Shown in pieces: positions 8,630 to 16,631 of a DNA stretch of 64,000 nucleotides; the stretch's first letter is position 1, and each line of letters begins with the position of its first letter. The stretch comes from Candidatus Gastranaerophilales bacterium (GTDB lineage Bacteria; Cyanobacteriota; Vampirovibrionia; Gastranaerophilales; Gastranaerophilaceae). The notes under the pieces were generated by a model, which saw only the letters and a program-made list of their open reading frames with translations, did no database searches and was not told the origin of the DNA. The position numbers and the translations under genes are program-made. The stretch spans positions 27,113 through 91,112 of the forward strand of contig CANQLG010000006.1 in assembly GCA_947624645.1 (NCBI GenBank), read 5' to 3'.

Positions 8630-9649
8630 TTATACTCGCTCTTCTTTTAAATCCTCCGCAACCATTTCTTTTATTATTTCATCAACGGTTATTTCAGCCT
8701 CCCAGCCCAGTAACCGCTTCGCTTTGGAATAGTCACCCACGGGATTCATTTTTTCATTCTTTCTTGAAAAAATCGGATTAATCTCTATTAATACTTTTCC
8801 CGTATTTTTATCATAACCTTTCTCGTCATTGCCTGAACCTTTAAATTCAAGCTCAATATCCAGCTCTTTGAAAACTTTTGTACAAAAATCCCTCAAACTG
8901 GTGGTTTTCCCTGTGGCAATTACATAATCATCAGGTTTATCTTGCTGCATCGCCAAATACATTGCTTTTACATAATCTTTTGCATGTCCCCAATCTCTCA
9001 TTACGGAAAGATTCCCAAGCTCTAATTTATCTTGTTTACCGTTTTTTATCCTTACTGCCGCCTTGGTTATTTTCCTTGTGACAAACTTCTCAGGACGCCG
9101 CTTGGATTCATGCGCAAATGTTATCCCGTTTACTGCAAATAAACCCTTTTCTCTATAACATCTGACTACCATATATGCATAAGCTTTGGCACAAGCATAA
9201 GGGTTTATTGGCTTGAGACTTGTTTGTTCGTTTAAAATATTATCTTCAATATTTCCAAATATATCTGACGTGATTGCCTGATATAACTTCACCTTTTTTT
9301 CTATTCCCAATGAATATATTACATTTATCAGTCTTAATACTCCGAGCGCATTAATCTCCGTTGTATATTCCGAAAAATTGGGACTTAATCCGATATGTGA
9401 TTGACCCGCTAAATTATATATTTCATCAGGATTTGAATCTTTTACAACTCTGTATAGACTCGCTTCATCTGCCATATCACCATATAAAATTTTTAACTGC
9501 TTATTATTTAACAGGTGCTGAATCCTTATAAGATTATTTACGGAAGACATTCTTACCATTCCGTATACTTCATATCCCTTTTCTAGTAAAAGTTCAGCAA
9601 GATAACTTCCATCTTGTCCCGTTATTCCTGTAATAAGAGCTCTCTTCAT
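8630..9649 (-). CDS. gmd: GDP-mannose 4,6-dehydratase family protein (extended SDR)
   Basis: The 339-residue protein has a Rossmann GxxGxxG (G8, G11, G14 in GITGQDG) and the SDR YxxxK pair (Y151, K155 in NPYACAK). It also has the family block HESKRRPEKFVTRKI and LGNLSVMRDWGHAKDYV, characteristic of Gmd. Gmd converts GDP-mannose to GDP-4-keto-6-deoxymannose for fucose, rhamnose or perosamine-type surface sugars. In the active site the usual T-S-E is T127-S128-D129, so Asp stands where Gmd has the catalytic Glu. This could mark a related NDP-sugar dehydratase. It stands alone with no sugar-pathway partner nearby, and tRNA-Ser follows three bases after the stop. Confidence 0.8.
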   Translation of the reverse strand: MKRALITGITGQDGSYLAELLLEKGYEVYGMVRMSSVNNLIRIQHLLNNKQLKILYGDMADEASLYRVVKDSNPDEIYNLAGQSHIGLSPNFSEYTTEINALGVLRLINVIYSLGIEKKVKLYQAITSDIFGNIEDNILNEQTSLKPINPYACAKAYAYMVVRCYREKGLFAVNGITFAHESKRRPEKFVTRKITKAAVRIKNGKQDKLELGNLSVMRDWGHAKDYVKAMYLAMQQDKPDDYVIATGKTTSLRDFCTKVFKELDIELEFKGSGNDEKGYDKNTGKVLIEINPIFSRKNEKMNPVGDYSKAKRLLGWEAEITVDEIIKEMVAEDLKEERV

Positions 9650-9803
9650 AATATTTACTCAACTTAAATCAAACCGATATAACAAAAATCCGCTTTCTTT
9701 TTTGATTTTATTGAAAATAACTTTTTAAGTCAATAGCATTTCAATCGCTCATAACTGCCATTTTTTACATTCCTTATTGCGAATTATTTTATCGGACAAT
9801 ATA

Positions 9804-9815
9804 ACAACATGTTGT
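9804..9815. promoter_or_regulatory. Palindrome ACAACATGTTGT upstream of the helicase gene
   Basis: A perfect 12-base palindrome lies in the 281-base gap between divergent gmd and the helicase-nuclease gene. TATCGGA occurs on either side of it (about 9790 and 9847). A TATAAT at 9870-9875 is a plausible -10 for the helicase gene, without a clear -35. Confidence 0.3.
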
Positions 9816-9930
9816 ATACACTCCTTAATAATACCCCGTTGATTCTTATCGGATGGTATACTATTTTTATATAATATAAATTTTATTTAAACAAAAATCA
9901 TTATAATTATTAAATACAAGGATATGTAAA

Positions 9931-12900
9931 ATGCCAAAAGCAAACACACAACAGCAAAAAGCAATAGATACTTATAAAAAAGACGGAACTTTTTTAGTAT
10001 TGGCAGGCCCCGGGACGGGTAAAACTTTTACTATATCCCAAAGAATCAAAGAAATCATTGAAAACGGAACTCTTCCCGAACGAATATTATGTTTAACTTT
10101 CTCAGATACCGCTTCAAACGAAATGAAAAAAGGTATTGAAAAATCTTTGCAAGTCCTAAACTCTGATGTCAATATTTACACCTACCACGGGTTTTGTATG
10201 GAAATCATAAAAAATCATCCCGATATTTTTGGGATTGGTGATAACGTTAAAATAATAACGGATTCCGTTAAAAAAGCATTCATGAAAGAATGCATTGATG
10301 AACGATTAGAAAAACATAAAGATGATTTAGAACCGACAACATTTATAACTGATAAAAACGGACCTTACTACTTTATTGATAAAATTATAGATAGAATTGA
10401 AGAAATAAAAAAATACAGGCTGAATAAACAAAAGTATTTTGATAATCTCGCCAATAATCCTGATTGGATAGCAGATATAAGAAAAAAAGAAGAATGGTGG
10501 CAAAAAAATATAAAAAAATATCCCGAAAAAACAGCCTCCCTTAGAGATGCTGAAAAAAAAGTAGCTCAAGCAGAAGAAGTTTGGGAATTATATGAGCTGT
10601 ATAAAGCTAAAATGCAAAGAAAAAATTTCTTGGATTTTGGCGATATGATTATGTTATTACTTGATGAATTTGAAAAAAACGAAAGTTTTGCCTGTGAAAT
10701 CGCCTCTGCTTATGATTATATTATTGCCGACGAATATCAGGATACAAACATTGCTCAAAATGAGATATTGTTTAATCTTGCACGAAATATGAAAAAGAAA
10801 AATGTTTTTGTCGTAGGCGATGATGACCAGATTATTTATACATTTCAAGGCGCAAGACTTGATTCCGTTAAAAATTTTATTACCGAATTGAATGTTAAAG
10901 ATGAAGATGTAATATGTTTTAAAGAAAACAGACGCTCTACTTCAAAAATACTTAATTTGGCAAGACAAATTGTATTACAGGATGATTTAAGTCTCGAAAA
11001 AGACAGATATTTTAAAAGATTCAATATATCTAAAGAGCTGGAAGCCGTCAATTCCGATTTGTTTGATAAAAATAAAGATGTAAGATGCCTTATATATCGG
11101 GATACTCTCCAAGAAAAAGTCCATATCACGGAAGAAATAAAAAATTTGATTAACTCTCCTGATTGCCCCATTGATAAAAATACCGGAGAAAAAAATTTAT
11201 CGGAAATAGCAATTCTGGCAAGAACTAATGATGAATTGGAAGAATATGCCAAACTTCTTGAAGCATCAAATATACCTTGTGAAACAAAAAAAGGAAAAAA
11301 TGTTTTTGATATCCAATCTTTTACAATTATGTTTTTGTATATGCAATTTTTATGTAATTCCCTAAGATACGGAGATTCTCTATTTAAAATACTGTTATCA
11401 AAACCATTCAATATAAATGAAAATGACTATGAAATACTTTATCAAACAAGAAATACCTCTAAGTCAATGATTGACAATATACGAAAATTTAAAGAGGCAG
11501 GTTATACTTATAAAATTACAAAAAATAACAAAGAAGAAAAAACTCTCTGCTTTACTTCCCCCGAAAAAATAGATAAATTTATTTCGGTATATGATGAACT
11601 TAAAGATATAAAACAATGTACTGATTTAGAAACCGCTATTTTAACAATAGGTTCAAAAACCGGAATTTTCTCATATTATTTTAATTGCCCGATTAATAGA
11701 ATTGAAAATATAACAGGTTTAAAAGCTCTTATCGATTTGGCAAAGAATTATATGGAGCTTGAAAAACCTTGTACTTTTGAATATTTTGTCAATTATATTG
11801 AAAAAGCCATAATTGATGATATAAAAATTTATGCGGAAAAACCTCCAGTTAAACAAAACGCTGTCCAGCTTTCTACATACCACGGTTCAAAAGGAATGGA
11901 ATTTGAATATGTCTATATGCCTTATCTGATTAACAAAAGAGTTACTTTTGAAAATCCGATTATCCCTTTGAGTATTAAAGACGATATTTCAAAATCTGAT
12001 TTAACAGGTGAGGATATACCAAAAGAATTAAAAGAAAAAATTAAAAAATCAAATCTCATTAAATTAATATATGTAGCCGTTACAAGAGCAAAACATTCTC
12101 TGTTTCTGTCTTATACACTGAAAAGAGATGACGGCAAAGACGCTGCTCCGTTAGATTTATTAACGGTTAAGGAGATTGAAGAACTTATTAATCCGAAAAA
12201 TTATGAAGAAGAAACAAATATAGATTCTTATGCTAATGAAATTGTAAAAACTCTTACTATATGCGAAAGAAACTATCAACAAGAATTTGATAATTATTTA
12301 GACAGTATAATAGATGATTTAACATATTCAGTATCCGCAATTAACTGCTATTTAGGCTGTTCAAGGGAATATATGTATACATATTTATTGGGTTTAAGTC
12401 CTAAAACAACTAATATGGATAAAGCACAGTTCGGAAACAGTATTCATAGTGCTTATGAATATGCCGTAAAAACAGCAATTGAAACAAAATGTTTTCCGAC
12501 AAAAACCGAATTTATCGAAAAATTTAATAATACACTTATGCAGTTACCCGTATCAAGCCAATTGGAACTTAAAAGAATGCTGGTTGACGGCGCAAAAATT
12601 TTGGGTAAAATTGATGAAAATAATGAATGTGCATATGATTATTTAAGAAAAACTCCGATAGAACAATTGTATAAGGCTGAACACGAATTTATGTTTGAAA
12701 TCGACGGCGCTAAATTTAAAGGTAAAATAGACAGAATAGATAAAACTTCCGATGGAAAATATACAATCTACGATTATAAAACAGGTGACCGAAAAGACGA
12801 AAAAGATATATGCCCTGACGGGATTCATGAAGATTATTTTAACCAAATGGCAATTTACAAGCATTTTCTGAGAAAAGAATTAAATTGTGATTACGATGAT

Positions 12901-13107
12901 ATATCAACAGTATTTATATTCCCTCGGGCGTATAAAAAACCGTTTGAATTAAAACTTTCTAAAGAAGCATGTGAATCAACGGCAGAAAAGTTTAAATCGG
13001 CAATTTCGGAAATCAAATCACATAAATTTGCTCCGAAAGTAAATAAATCGGAATGCAATCAGTTTTGTCCTTACAGGACATCATATTGCAGCTTAAATAT
13101 TATATAA
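9931..13107 (+). CDS. UvrD/Rep-family helicase fused to a Fe-S RecB/Cas4-like nuclease
   Basis: The 1,058-residue protein is an SF1A helicase. It has Walker A AGPGTGKT (25-32), motif II DEYQD (about 267), motif III VGDDDQIIY, motif IV ENRRST, motif V STYHGSKGMEFE, and motif VI VAVTRAKH (about 714). The C-terminal third carries a PD-(D/E)XK nuclease: FGNSIHSAYE, then KGKIDRID (about 930) and YDYKTG (about 947), then a QMAIYKH motif. Cys806/Cys810 and the tail Cys1042, Cys1046 and Cys1053 fit the Fe-S cluster of AddB and Cas4 nucleases. The fusion predicts unwinding coupled to strand cleavage, as in DNA end processing or anti-phage defence. It has no AddA or RecC partner here and stands at the left edge of an accessory block. 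The start has an upstream AAGGAT. Confidence 0.88.
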   Translation: MPKANTQQQKAIDTYKKDGTFLVLAGPGTGKTFTISQRIKEIIENGTLPERILCLTFSDTASNEMKKGIEKSLQVLNSDVNIYTYHGFCMEIIKNHPDIFGIGDNVKIITDSVKKAFMKECIDERLEKHKDDLEPTTFITDKNGPYYFIDKIIDRIEEIKKYRLNKQKYFDNLANNPDWIADIRKKEEWWQKNIKKYPEKTASLRDAEKKVAQAEEVWELYELYKAKMQRKNFLDFGDMIMLLLDEFEKNESFACEIASAYDYIIADEYQDTNIAQNEILFNLARNMKKKNVFVVGDDDQIIYTFQGARLDSVKNFITELNVKDEDVICFKENRRSTSKILNLARQIVLQDDLSLEKDRYFKRFNISKELEAVNSDLFDKNKDVRCLIYRDTLQEKVHITEEIKNLINSPDCPIDKNTGEKNLSEIAILARTNDELEEYAKLLEASNIPCETKKGKNVFDIQSFTIMFLYMQFLCNSLRYGDSLFKILLSKPFNINENDYEILYQTRNTSKSMIDNIRKFKEAGYTYKITKNNKEEKTLCFTSPEKIDKFISVYDELKDIKQCTDLETAILTIGSKTGIFSYYFNCPINRIENITGLKALIDLAKNYMELEKPCTFEYFVNYIEKAIIDDIKIYAEKPPVKQNAVQLSTYHGSKGMEFEYVYMPYLINKRVTFENPIIPLSIKDDISKSDLTGEDIPKELKEKIKKSNLIKLIYVAVTRAKHSLFLSYTLKRDDGKDAAPLDLLTVKEIEELINPKNYEEETNIDSYANEIVKTLTICERNYQQEFDNYLDSIIDDLTYSVSAINCYLGCSREYMYTYLLGLSPKTTNMDKAQFGNSIHSAYEYAVKTAIETKCFPTKTEFIEKFNNTLMQLPVSSQLELKRMLVDGAKILGKIDENNECAYDYLRKTPIEQLYKAEHEFMFEIDGAKFKGKIDRIDKTSDGKYTIYDYKTGDRKDEKDICPDGIHEDYFNQMAIYKHFLRKELNCDYDDISTVFIFPRAYKKPFELKLSKEACESTAEKFKSAISEIKSHKFAPKVNKSECNQFCPYRTSYCSLNII

Positions 13108-13342
13108 AAATATATTACCGCAGAAAAATTTGCTTCAGCCTCGGTTGAGGTTTCCAAAATTCTAAAATAAGTATTTTTATTTAACCAATCTGTAATTATC
13201 TCATCATCTTCCTGTGTCAAACCTTTTTTGCCGGAGACGGGAATGAAATTCATATTTAACAAACTTGCAATTGTTCTTCTTAAAGTTGATATTCTTGCTT
13301 TTTTTAAATGTTGGTTTTCAATTCTTCTAAAATAAAAATCTC
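13071..13342 (-). pseudogene. Remnant of a GIY-YIG-type nuclease family protein
   Basis: Upstream of the first usable ATG (13262) the frame stays open back to a TGA near 13343. It reads RRIENQHLKKAR then ISTLRRTIASLL, followed by KKGLTQEDDEIITDWL. This resembles the conserved C-terminal half of small GIY-YIG nuclease proteins (LRR[ST]LAALL ... LT..[DE]E..L..W[ML]). The catalytic N-terminal GIY-YIG part is absent, and the reading after ETSTEAEANFSA looks non-native and overlaps the helicase 3' end. I read it as a decayed gene truncated at both ends. A short functional protein cannot be excluded. Confidence 0.5.
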
Positions 13343-13343
13343 A

Positions 13344-13535
13344 TTATCCGATTTTAGTGCCGAGTACTCTGCCTCGTTCATCGTAGGTATACACACTGCA
13401 GCCTCTTTTTATACTGAAAGAACTTGCAGTATAACCCAATAACTTGCCGCCGCCTAATATAACACAAGCAGTTTGCCTGTTTTTTTCGTTATAAACAATT
13501 ACTTGGTTGCCTTTTTCTATCGCTAATGAAATCAT
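13344..13535 (-). CDS. Small two-repeat protein of unknown function
   Basis: This 63-residue protein contains two similar halves: an N-terminal V-I-V-Y-N-E-K-N-R-Q and a C-terminal V-Y-T-Y-D-E-R-G-R-V, separated by GGGKLLGYTASSFSIKRG. Short proteins with a duplicated V.VYDE.GRQ repeat are widespread hypotheticals; no function is known to me. An AAAGGATG lies before the ATG. It is the third gene of a minus-strand run, 13 bases after the coiled-coil gene. Confidence 0.6.
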   Translation of the reverse strand: MISLAIEKGNQVIVYNEKNRQTACVILGGGKLLGYTASSFSIKRGCSVYTYDERGRVLGTKIG

Positions 13536-13548
13536 AACTCACATCCTT

Positions 13549-14499
13549 TTATAATATTTCAGTCATTAAAAGAGTATGCATGGAACTGATTAAACCCGAA
13601 TATTTATTGAATGTTTGAACACAATAAACATCTTTTTCATCATAATCTGCTACAATCGGTTCAAAATATTCATCTAAATCGGATATTTCTTCATCCAGCT
13701 TTTCAATCTTTTCGGTTAAATCTTGAATAGTATTTATTATTTTTTCAAAATCCGAAATAACTTTTTCAGTTATTTCAAGATATTCAATTTCAACATCAAT
13801 TTTTCGTAAAATTTCAATTTTATTATTATCGTCACTTGATTTAATCCAGTTAACCCCTTGCTTTGCCGCCATGGCTGCGGCATTCACATCTTCAGTTGCC
13901 GCAGCGTATGCCAAACTACCCGCCAGAGTAACCCCATTAATTATGCCTTTGTCTTGATTTTCAGCCGATATTTCTTGTTTAAGTTTTTCAAATCCTGTAA
14001 AGTGCCGGTACTTTTTATAGATTTCATTATTTGATATTGTGGTTTTTATTTGCTTCAATCGTTTATCTGTATTATTTAAATATTCAACACATTTTTTATA
14101 GTCATTAGCATCGATACAATGATTTTTGATTTCCGGCAGAAAATATATAAAAGCCCTGATTGTATTATTTGCTGTTTCACAGCTGTATGACAAAAATTTT
14201 TCTATATTTTTAAACATTTCATTGTAAACAAGTTGTTCTCTTTTTTTTGCAAGAAAGGTTGCTGCATCAATTAAATTTTTCATTTTTATTGCTTCAATAT
14301 CATCCACAAAGAAATTTTTTAGACTGCTTAAAATCGATGATTTTCTGTTTTTATAACATTCGGCCTTGCTTTGAAATTCATCTTTAACTTCGTTATAAAG
14401 CTCTATTAATTCTTCTTTATCTTCAATGACGTTTATTATATTTTGCAATTTATCAAAATTATCTTCAGATAAAATATTATTTAATATTTCTTCATTCAT
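13549..14499 (-). CDS. Coiled-coil protein of unknown function
   Basis: I do not recognise a family for this 316-residue protein. It is mostly helical, with Glu/Lys/Asn-rich heptad-like segments near the start and at about residues 240-285 (EKVISDFEKIINTIQDLTEK). A single Ala-rich hydrophobic patch at about 195-225 (GVTLAGSLAYAAATEDVNA) could be a buried helix or membrane-inserting segment. No signal peptide is present. The start overlaps the last eight bases of the upstream MORN-repeat gene, so the two are translated together and probably act together. Confidence 0.65.
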   Translation of the reverse strand: MNEEILNNILSEDNFDKLQNIINVIEDKEELIELYNEVKDEFQSKAECYKNRKSSILSSLKNFFVDDIEAIKMKNLIDAATFLAKKREQLVYNEMFKNIEKFLSYSCETANNTIRAFIYFLPEIKNHCIDANDYKKCVEYLNNTDKRLKQIKTTISNNEIYKKYRHFTGFEKLKQEISAENQDKGIINGVTLAGSLAYAAATEDVNAAAMAAKQGVNWIKSSDDNNKIEILRKIDVEIEYLEITEKVISDFEKIINTIQDLTEKIEKLDEEISDLDEYFEPIVADYDEKDVYCVQTFNKYSGLISSMHTLLMTEIL

Positions 14500-15289
14500 A
14501 TGCTACTCCGTCTTTGTATGAATATGTTTCTTTTATGGAACCATCTTTGTTATAAACAATATAGCTTCCGTCTATTTTCCCGTTTTTATAATACATTTCT
14601 ATATATTTTTCACCCGTTTTATAAAAAACGGTGGAAGGACCTTCTAAAATGCCGTCATGCCAGTTTTTGATTTTGTTTAACAATGCCTCACCTTTAAAAA
14701 ATATTTTTTCTTCGCCTTCTTTTTGTCCGTTAGCAAACAAAAAAGTGCTTTTTAATGATTTATCCGAAAAACGCGAAATTTGATTTTTTATGCTGTTGAT
14801 TTTGATTTTATATTCTTCTATTTCTTTAGTTTGTATGTTTATTTTATCAGTCAGATTTTTGTTTTCAGTTTCAAGATTTTCTAAATATTTAATTCGGTTA
14901 TTCAAGTTTTCTATTTCTTTTGTTTGTATGTTTATTTTATCAATTAGATTTTTATTTTCAGTTTCGAGATTTTCTAAATATTTAATTCGGTTATTCAAAT
15001 TTTCTATTTCTTTTAATTTTTCATCATAGCAGCTTTGCAGAGAATTTTTTTCTTTTATTAATTCATTATAATTTTGTCCTTTAGAATCAACATATGTTTC
15101 TGTTTTTGTTTCGCTGTTTTCTTCGGCATTTATTTCAATGTTTATTTCATCTTTTTGTAATGTTGTATCAATTAAACCCGTAATGGACTTTTTTTCGATA
15201 TTTTTCATTTTTAAATATAATTTTGCACAAAATATAAACAGTGCTATAGACACTATTGTCAATATAAATAAAATAAATTTACTAAGCAT
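14492..15289 (-). CDS. Membrane-anchored coiled-coil protein with MORN-like repeats
   Basis: I place the start at ATG 15287-15289, not at the longer open frame, because AGGAG lies eight bases upstream and the protein then begins with a clean membrane anchor (LSKFILFILTIVSIALFIF). The anchor is followed by an acidic linker and a long coiled coil. A 31-residue unit starting KEIENLNNRIKYLENLE is present twice in tandem with two differences. The C-terminal part (GEALLNKIKNWHDGILEGPS onward) has repeated G.K.G...Y...G turns of the MORN_2/YwqK type. The likely topology is an N-in anchor with a coiled-coil stalk. Function unknown; it overlaps the next gene by eight bases. Confidence 0.7.
   Translation of the reverse strand: MLSKFILFILTIVSIALFIFCAKLYLKMKNIEKKSITGLIDTTLQKDEINIEINAEENSETKTETYVDSKGQNYNELIKEKNSLQSCYDEKLKEIENLNNRIKYLENLETENKNLIDKINIQTKEIENLNNRIKYLENLETENKNLTDKINIQTKEIEEYKIKINSIKNQISRFSDKSLKSTFLFANGQKEGEEKIFFKGEALLNKIKNWHDGILEGPSTVFYKTGEKYIEMYYKNGKIDGSYIVYNKDGSIKETYSYKDGVAYE
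14820..15005. repeat. Tandem 93-bp duplication within the coiled-coil coding region
   Basis: Two near-identical 93-base units lie at 14820-14912 and 14913-15005, in frame (31 codons), with a degenerate third start at about 15006. The very few differences indicate a recent duplication. It lengthens the coiled coil by one unit. Confidence 0.85.
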
Positions 15290-15393
15290 GACGCAGACTC
15301 CTTTTAATAAAAAAATTATATCATACATCCATGCCAAATTCGGCACAGGATATTTTCTTATCATTTGCATATATTATAGCACAATATGATTAT

Positions 15394-15417
15394 TATAATA
15401 TACATTTACATATTATA
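15394..15417. promoter_or_regulatory. Inverted repeat between divergent MORN and XRE genes
   Basis: TATAATAT and ATATTATA flank an eight-base spacer in the gap shared by the divergent MORN-repeat and XRE-regulator genes. The left arm doubles as a -10 box, so a bound repressor would block initiation. The AT richness makes chance occurrence more likely than for the site at 15716. Confidence 0.35.
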
Positions 15418-15458
15418 GGAACTGGAAACATGTTCAAATAAAAAATAAAATTTTGTAT

Positions 15459-15680
15459 ATGAGAAATGTTGATACAATTAAAAAGCTTGGGCATAAAGTT
15501 CGAATTATAAGAACTGACAGGGGATATTCACAGGAAACACTTGCGGAAAAAGCTGATTTAAACCGCTCTTTTGTAGGTCTGCTTGAAAGAGGCAAAACAA
15601 ATATTACAATAAAAAGCCTTGAAAATATCGCCAATGCTTTAGATATTGATATAAAAACTCTTTTTGATTTTATTTTATAG
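15459..15680 (+). CDS. XRE-family helix-turn-helix regulator
   Basis: A 73-residue protein that is almost entirely one HTH_3/Cro-C1 domain: RGYSQETLAEKADLNRSFVGLLERGK is helix 2, turn, helix 3, followed by the usual SLENIANALDI. Size and layout match Xre repressors and the C-proteins of restriction systems. I prefer the ATG at 15459 over the TTG six bases earlier. No clear Shine-Dalgarno precedes either. It lies divergently from the MORN/coiled-coil operon and upstream of the WG-repeat gene, and probably controls one of them through the inverted repeats on either side of it. Confidence 0.85.
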   Translation: MRNVDTIKKLGHKVRIIRTDRGYSQETLAEKADLNRSFVGLLERGKTNITIKSLENIANALDIDIKTLFDFIL

Positions 15681-15715
15681 ATTAATTAATGTTTATTATG
15701 TTCCTTAAATTACAC

Positions 15716-15736
15716 ATGTGTCCGAAATTGACACAT
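15716..15736. promoter_or_regulatory. Operator-like inverted repeat ATGTGTC-N7-GACACAT
   Basis: A perfect seven-base inverted repeat lies just upstream of a TATAAT (15745-15750) serving the WG-repeat gene. It overlaps the expected -35 region. A ten-base palindrome ACACATGTGT (15712-15721) overlaps its left arm. The adjacent XRE or WYL regulator is the natural candidate binder. Confidence 0.5.
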
Positions 15737-15772
15737 ATATAAAATATAATAATTTTTGAAAGGAGCATAAAT

Positions 15773-16612
15773 ATGTATGATGAAATTTATAACTACACTG
15801 ACAGTAATTTTACGATTGCTTATAAAAACGGCAAAGCAGGACTTATTGACACTAACACGGGTAAACCTATAACGGAATTTGTCTATGATATTATGGAAAA
15901 CAATCTGCCTCGATGTGTTAAAGGGTACAAAGACCACAAAGTATTTGAAGATGAATTAGACTTCTTTTTTGCAATGCATTCCGGAATAAATAAAGATTAT
16001 TGTACAATGAGCAAAAACTACAAATGGGGTTTGTTGAATAAAAAAGGGGAAGTTGTTTTTGATTTTAAATATAAATATCCGATAAAACTATTGGGCATTC
16101 TTTGTCGTATTTCAGGTTATTATATTGCTAATGTTGAAGGGTACGAAGGTGTAATAGATAAAAATTCTAACATAATATTAGAACCCATTTATGACCATAT
16201 TATGGAGAACGAAAATTATTGGTCTTGTGAAAAAGATAATCGCTTCGGGCTGGCTGATATTAACGGAAAAATGGTTGCTGATATAAAATATGATTCAGTT
16301 GTTGCGGTTTCTTCAACAAGACCTTGTTTTATAGCAGAAAAGGATTTTAAATACGGATTAATAACTTTAAATGATGAAATTATTTCTGATTTTGTTTATG
16401 AAAATTTAACGAGCAATAACGACGGAGAATTTTATATAGGCATAATAGATGATAAATATGGTGTAATAAATTACGAAGGAAAAACTATCATAGACTTCAA
16501 GTATAATTATATTTCTTTTTGTTCTAATGAAAATAAAAAAGCTGCTTTTATGGTAAATTATAAAAATAAAAAAGAACTCTTGGATGAAAACGGAGAAAAA
16601 CTTTGGAAATAA
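15773..16612 (+). CDS. WG-repeat protein
   Basis: The 279-residue protein consists of about seven WG (KWG) beta repeats. Each has the pattern aromatic-G-[LV]-[IL]-[DN]-x-x-G followed by a Y/F-D/E strand, for example YKWGLLNKKGEVVFDFKY and DKYGVINYEGKTIIDFKY. There is no signal peptide or membrane segment, so it is probably cytoplasmic. WG repeats act as binding platforms in many bacteria and are common in accessory and toxin-linked loci, but no specific activity can be assigned. The start has a strong GAAAGGAG. The WYL regulator gene follows 19 bases after the stop, suggesting co-transcription. Confidence 0.85.
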   Translation: MYDEIYNYTDSNFTIAYKNGKAGLIDTNTGKPITEFVYDIMENNLPRCVKGYKDHKVFEDELDFFFAMHSGINKDYCTMSKNYKWGLLNKKGEVVFDFKYKYPIKLLGILCRISGYYIANVEGYEGVIDKNSNIILEPIYDHIMENENYWSCEKDNRFGLADINGKMVADIKYDSVVAVSSTRPCFIAEKDFKYGLITLNDEIISDFVYENLTSNNDGEFYIGIIDDKYGVINYEGKTIIDFKYNYISFCSNENKKAAFMVNYKNKKELLDENGEKLWK

Positions 16613-16631
16613 AATTTAAGAGAGATTTTGT

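Noticed and set aside
13071..13262. Intact 63-residue gene overlapping the helicase end
   Set aside because: The recognisable homology continues upstream of its ATG without a start codon, which fits a truncated remnant better than a complete gene.
14820..15005. CRISPR-like repeat
   Set aside because: The two 93-base units are adjacent without spacers, in frame, and inside a coiled-coil coding region. No CRISPR array was seen anywhere in the window.
15290..15370. 27-residue N-terminal extension of the MORN/coiled-coil protein
   Set aside because: The internal ATG has a strong AGGAG and puts the membrane anchor at the N-terminus; the extension has no ribosome site.
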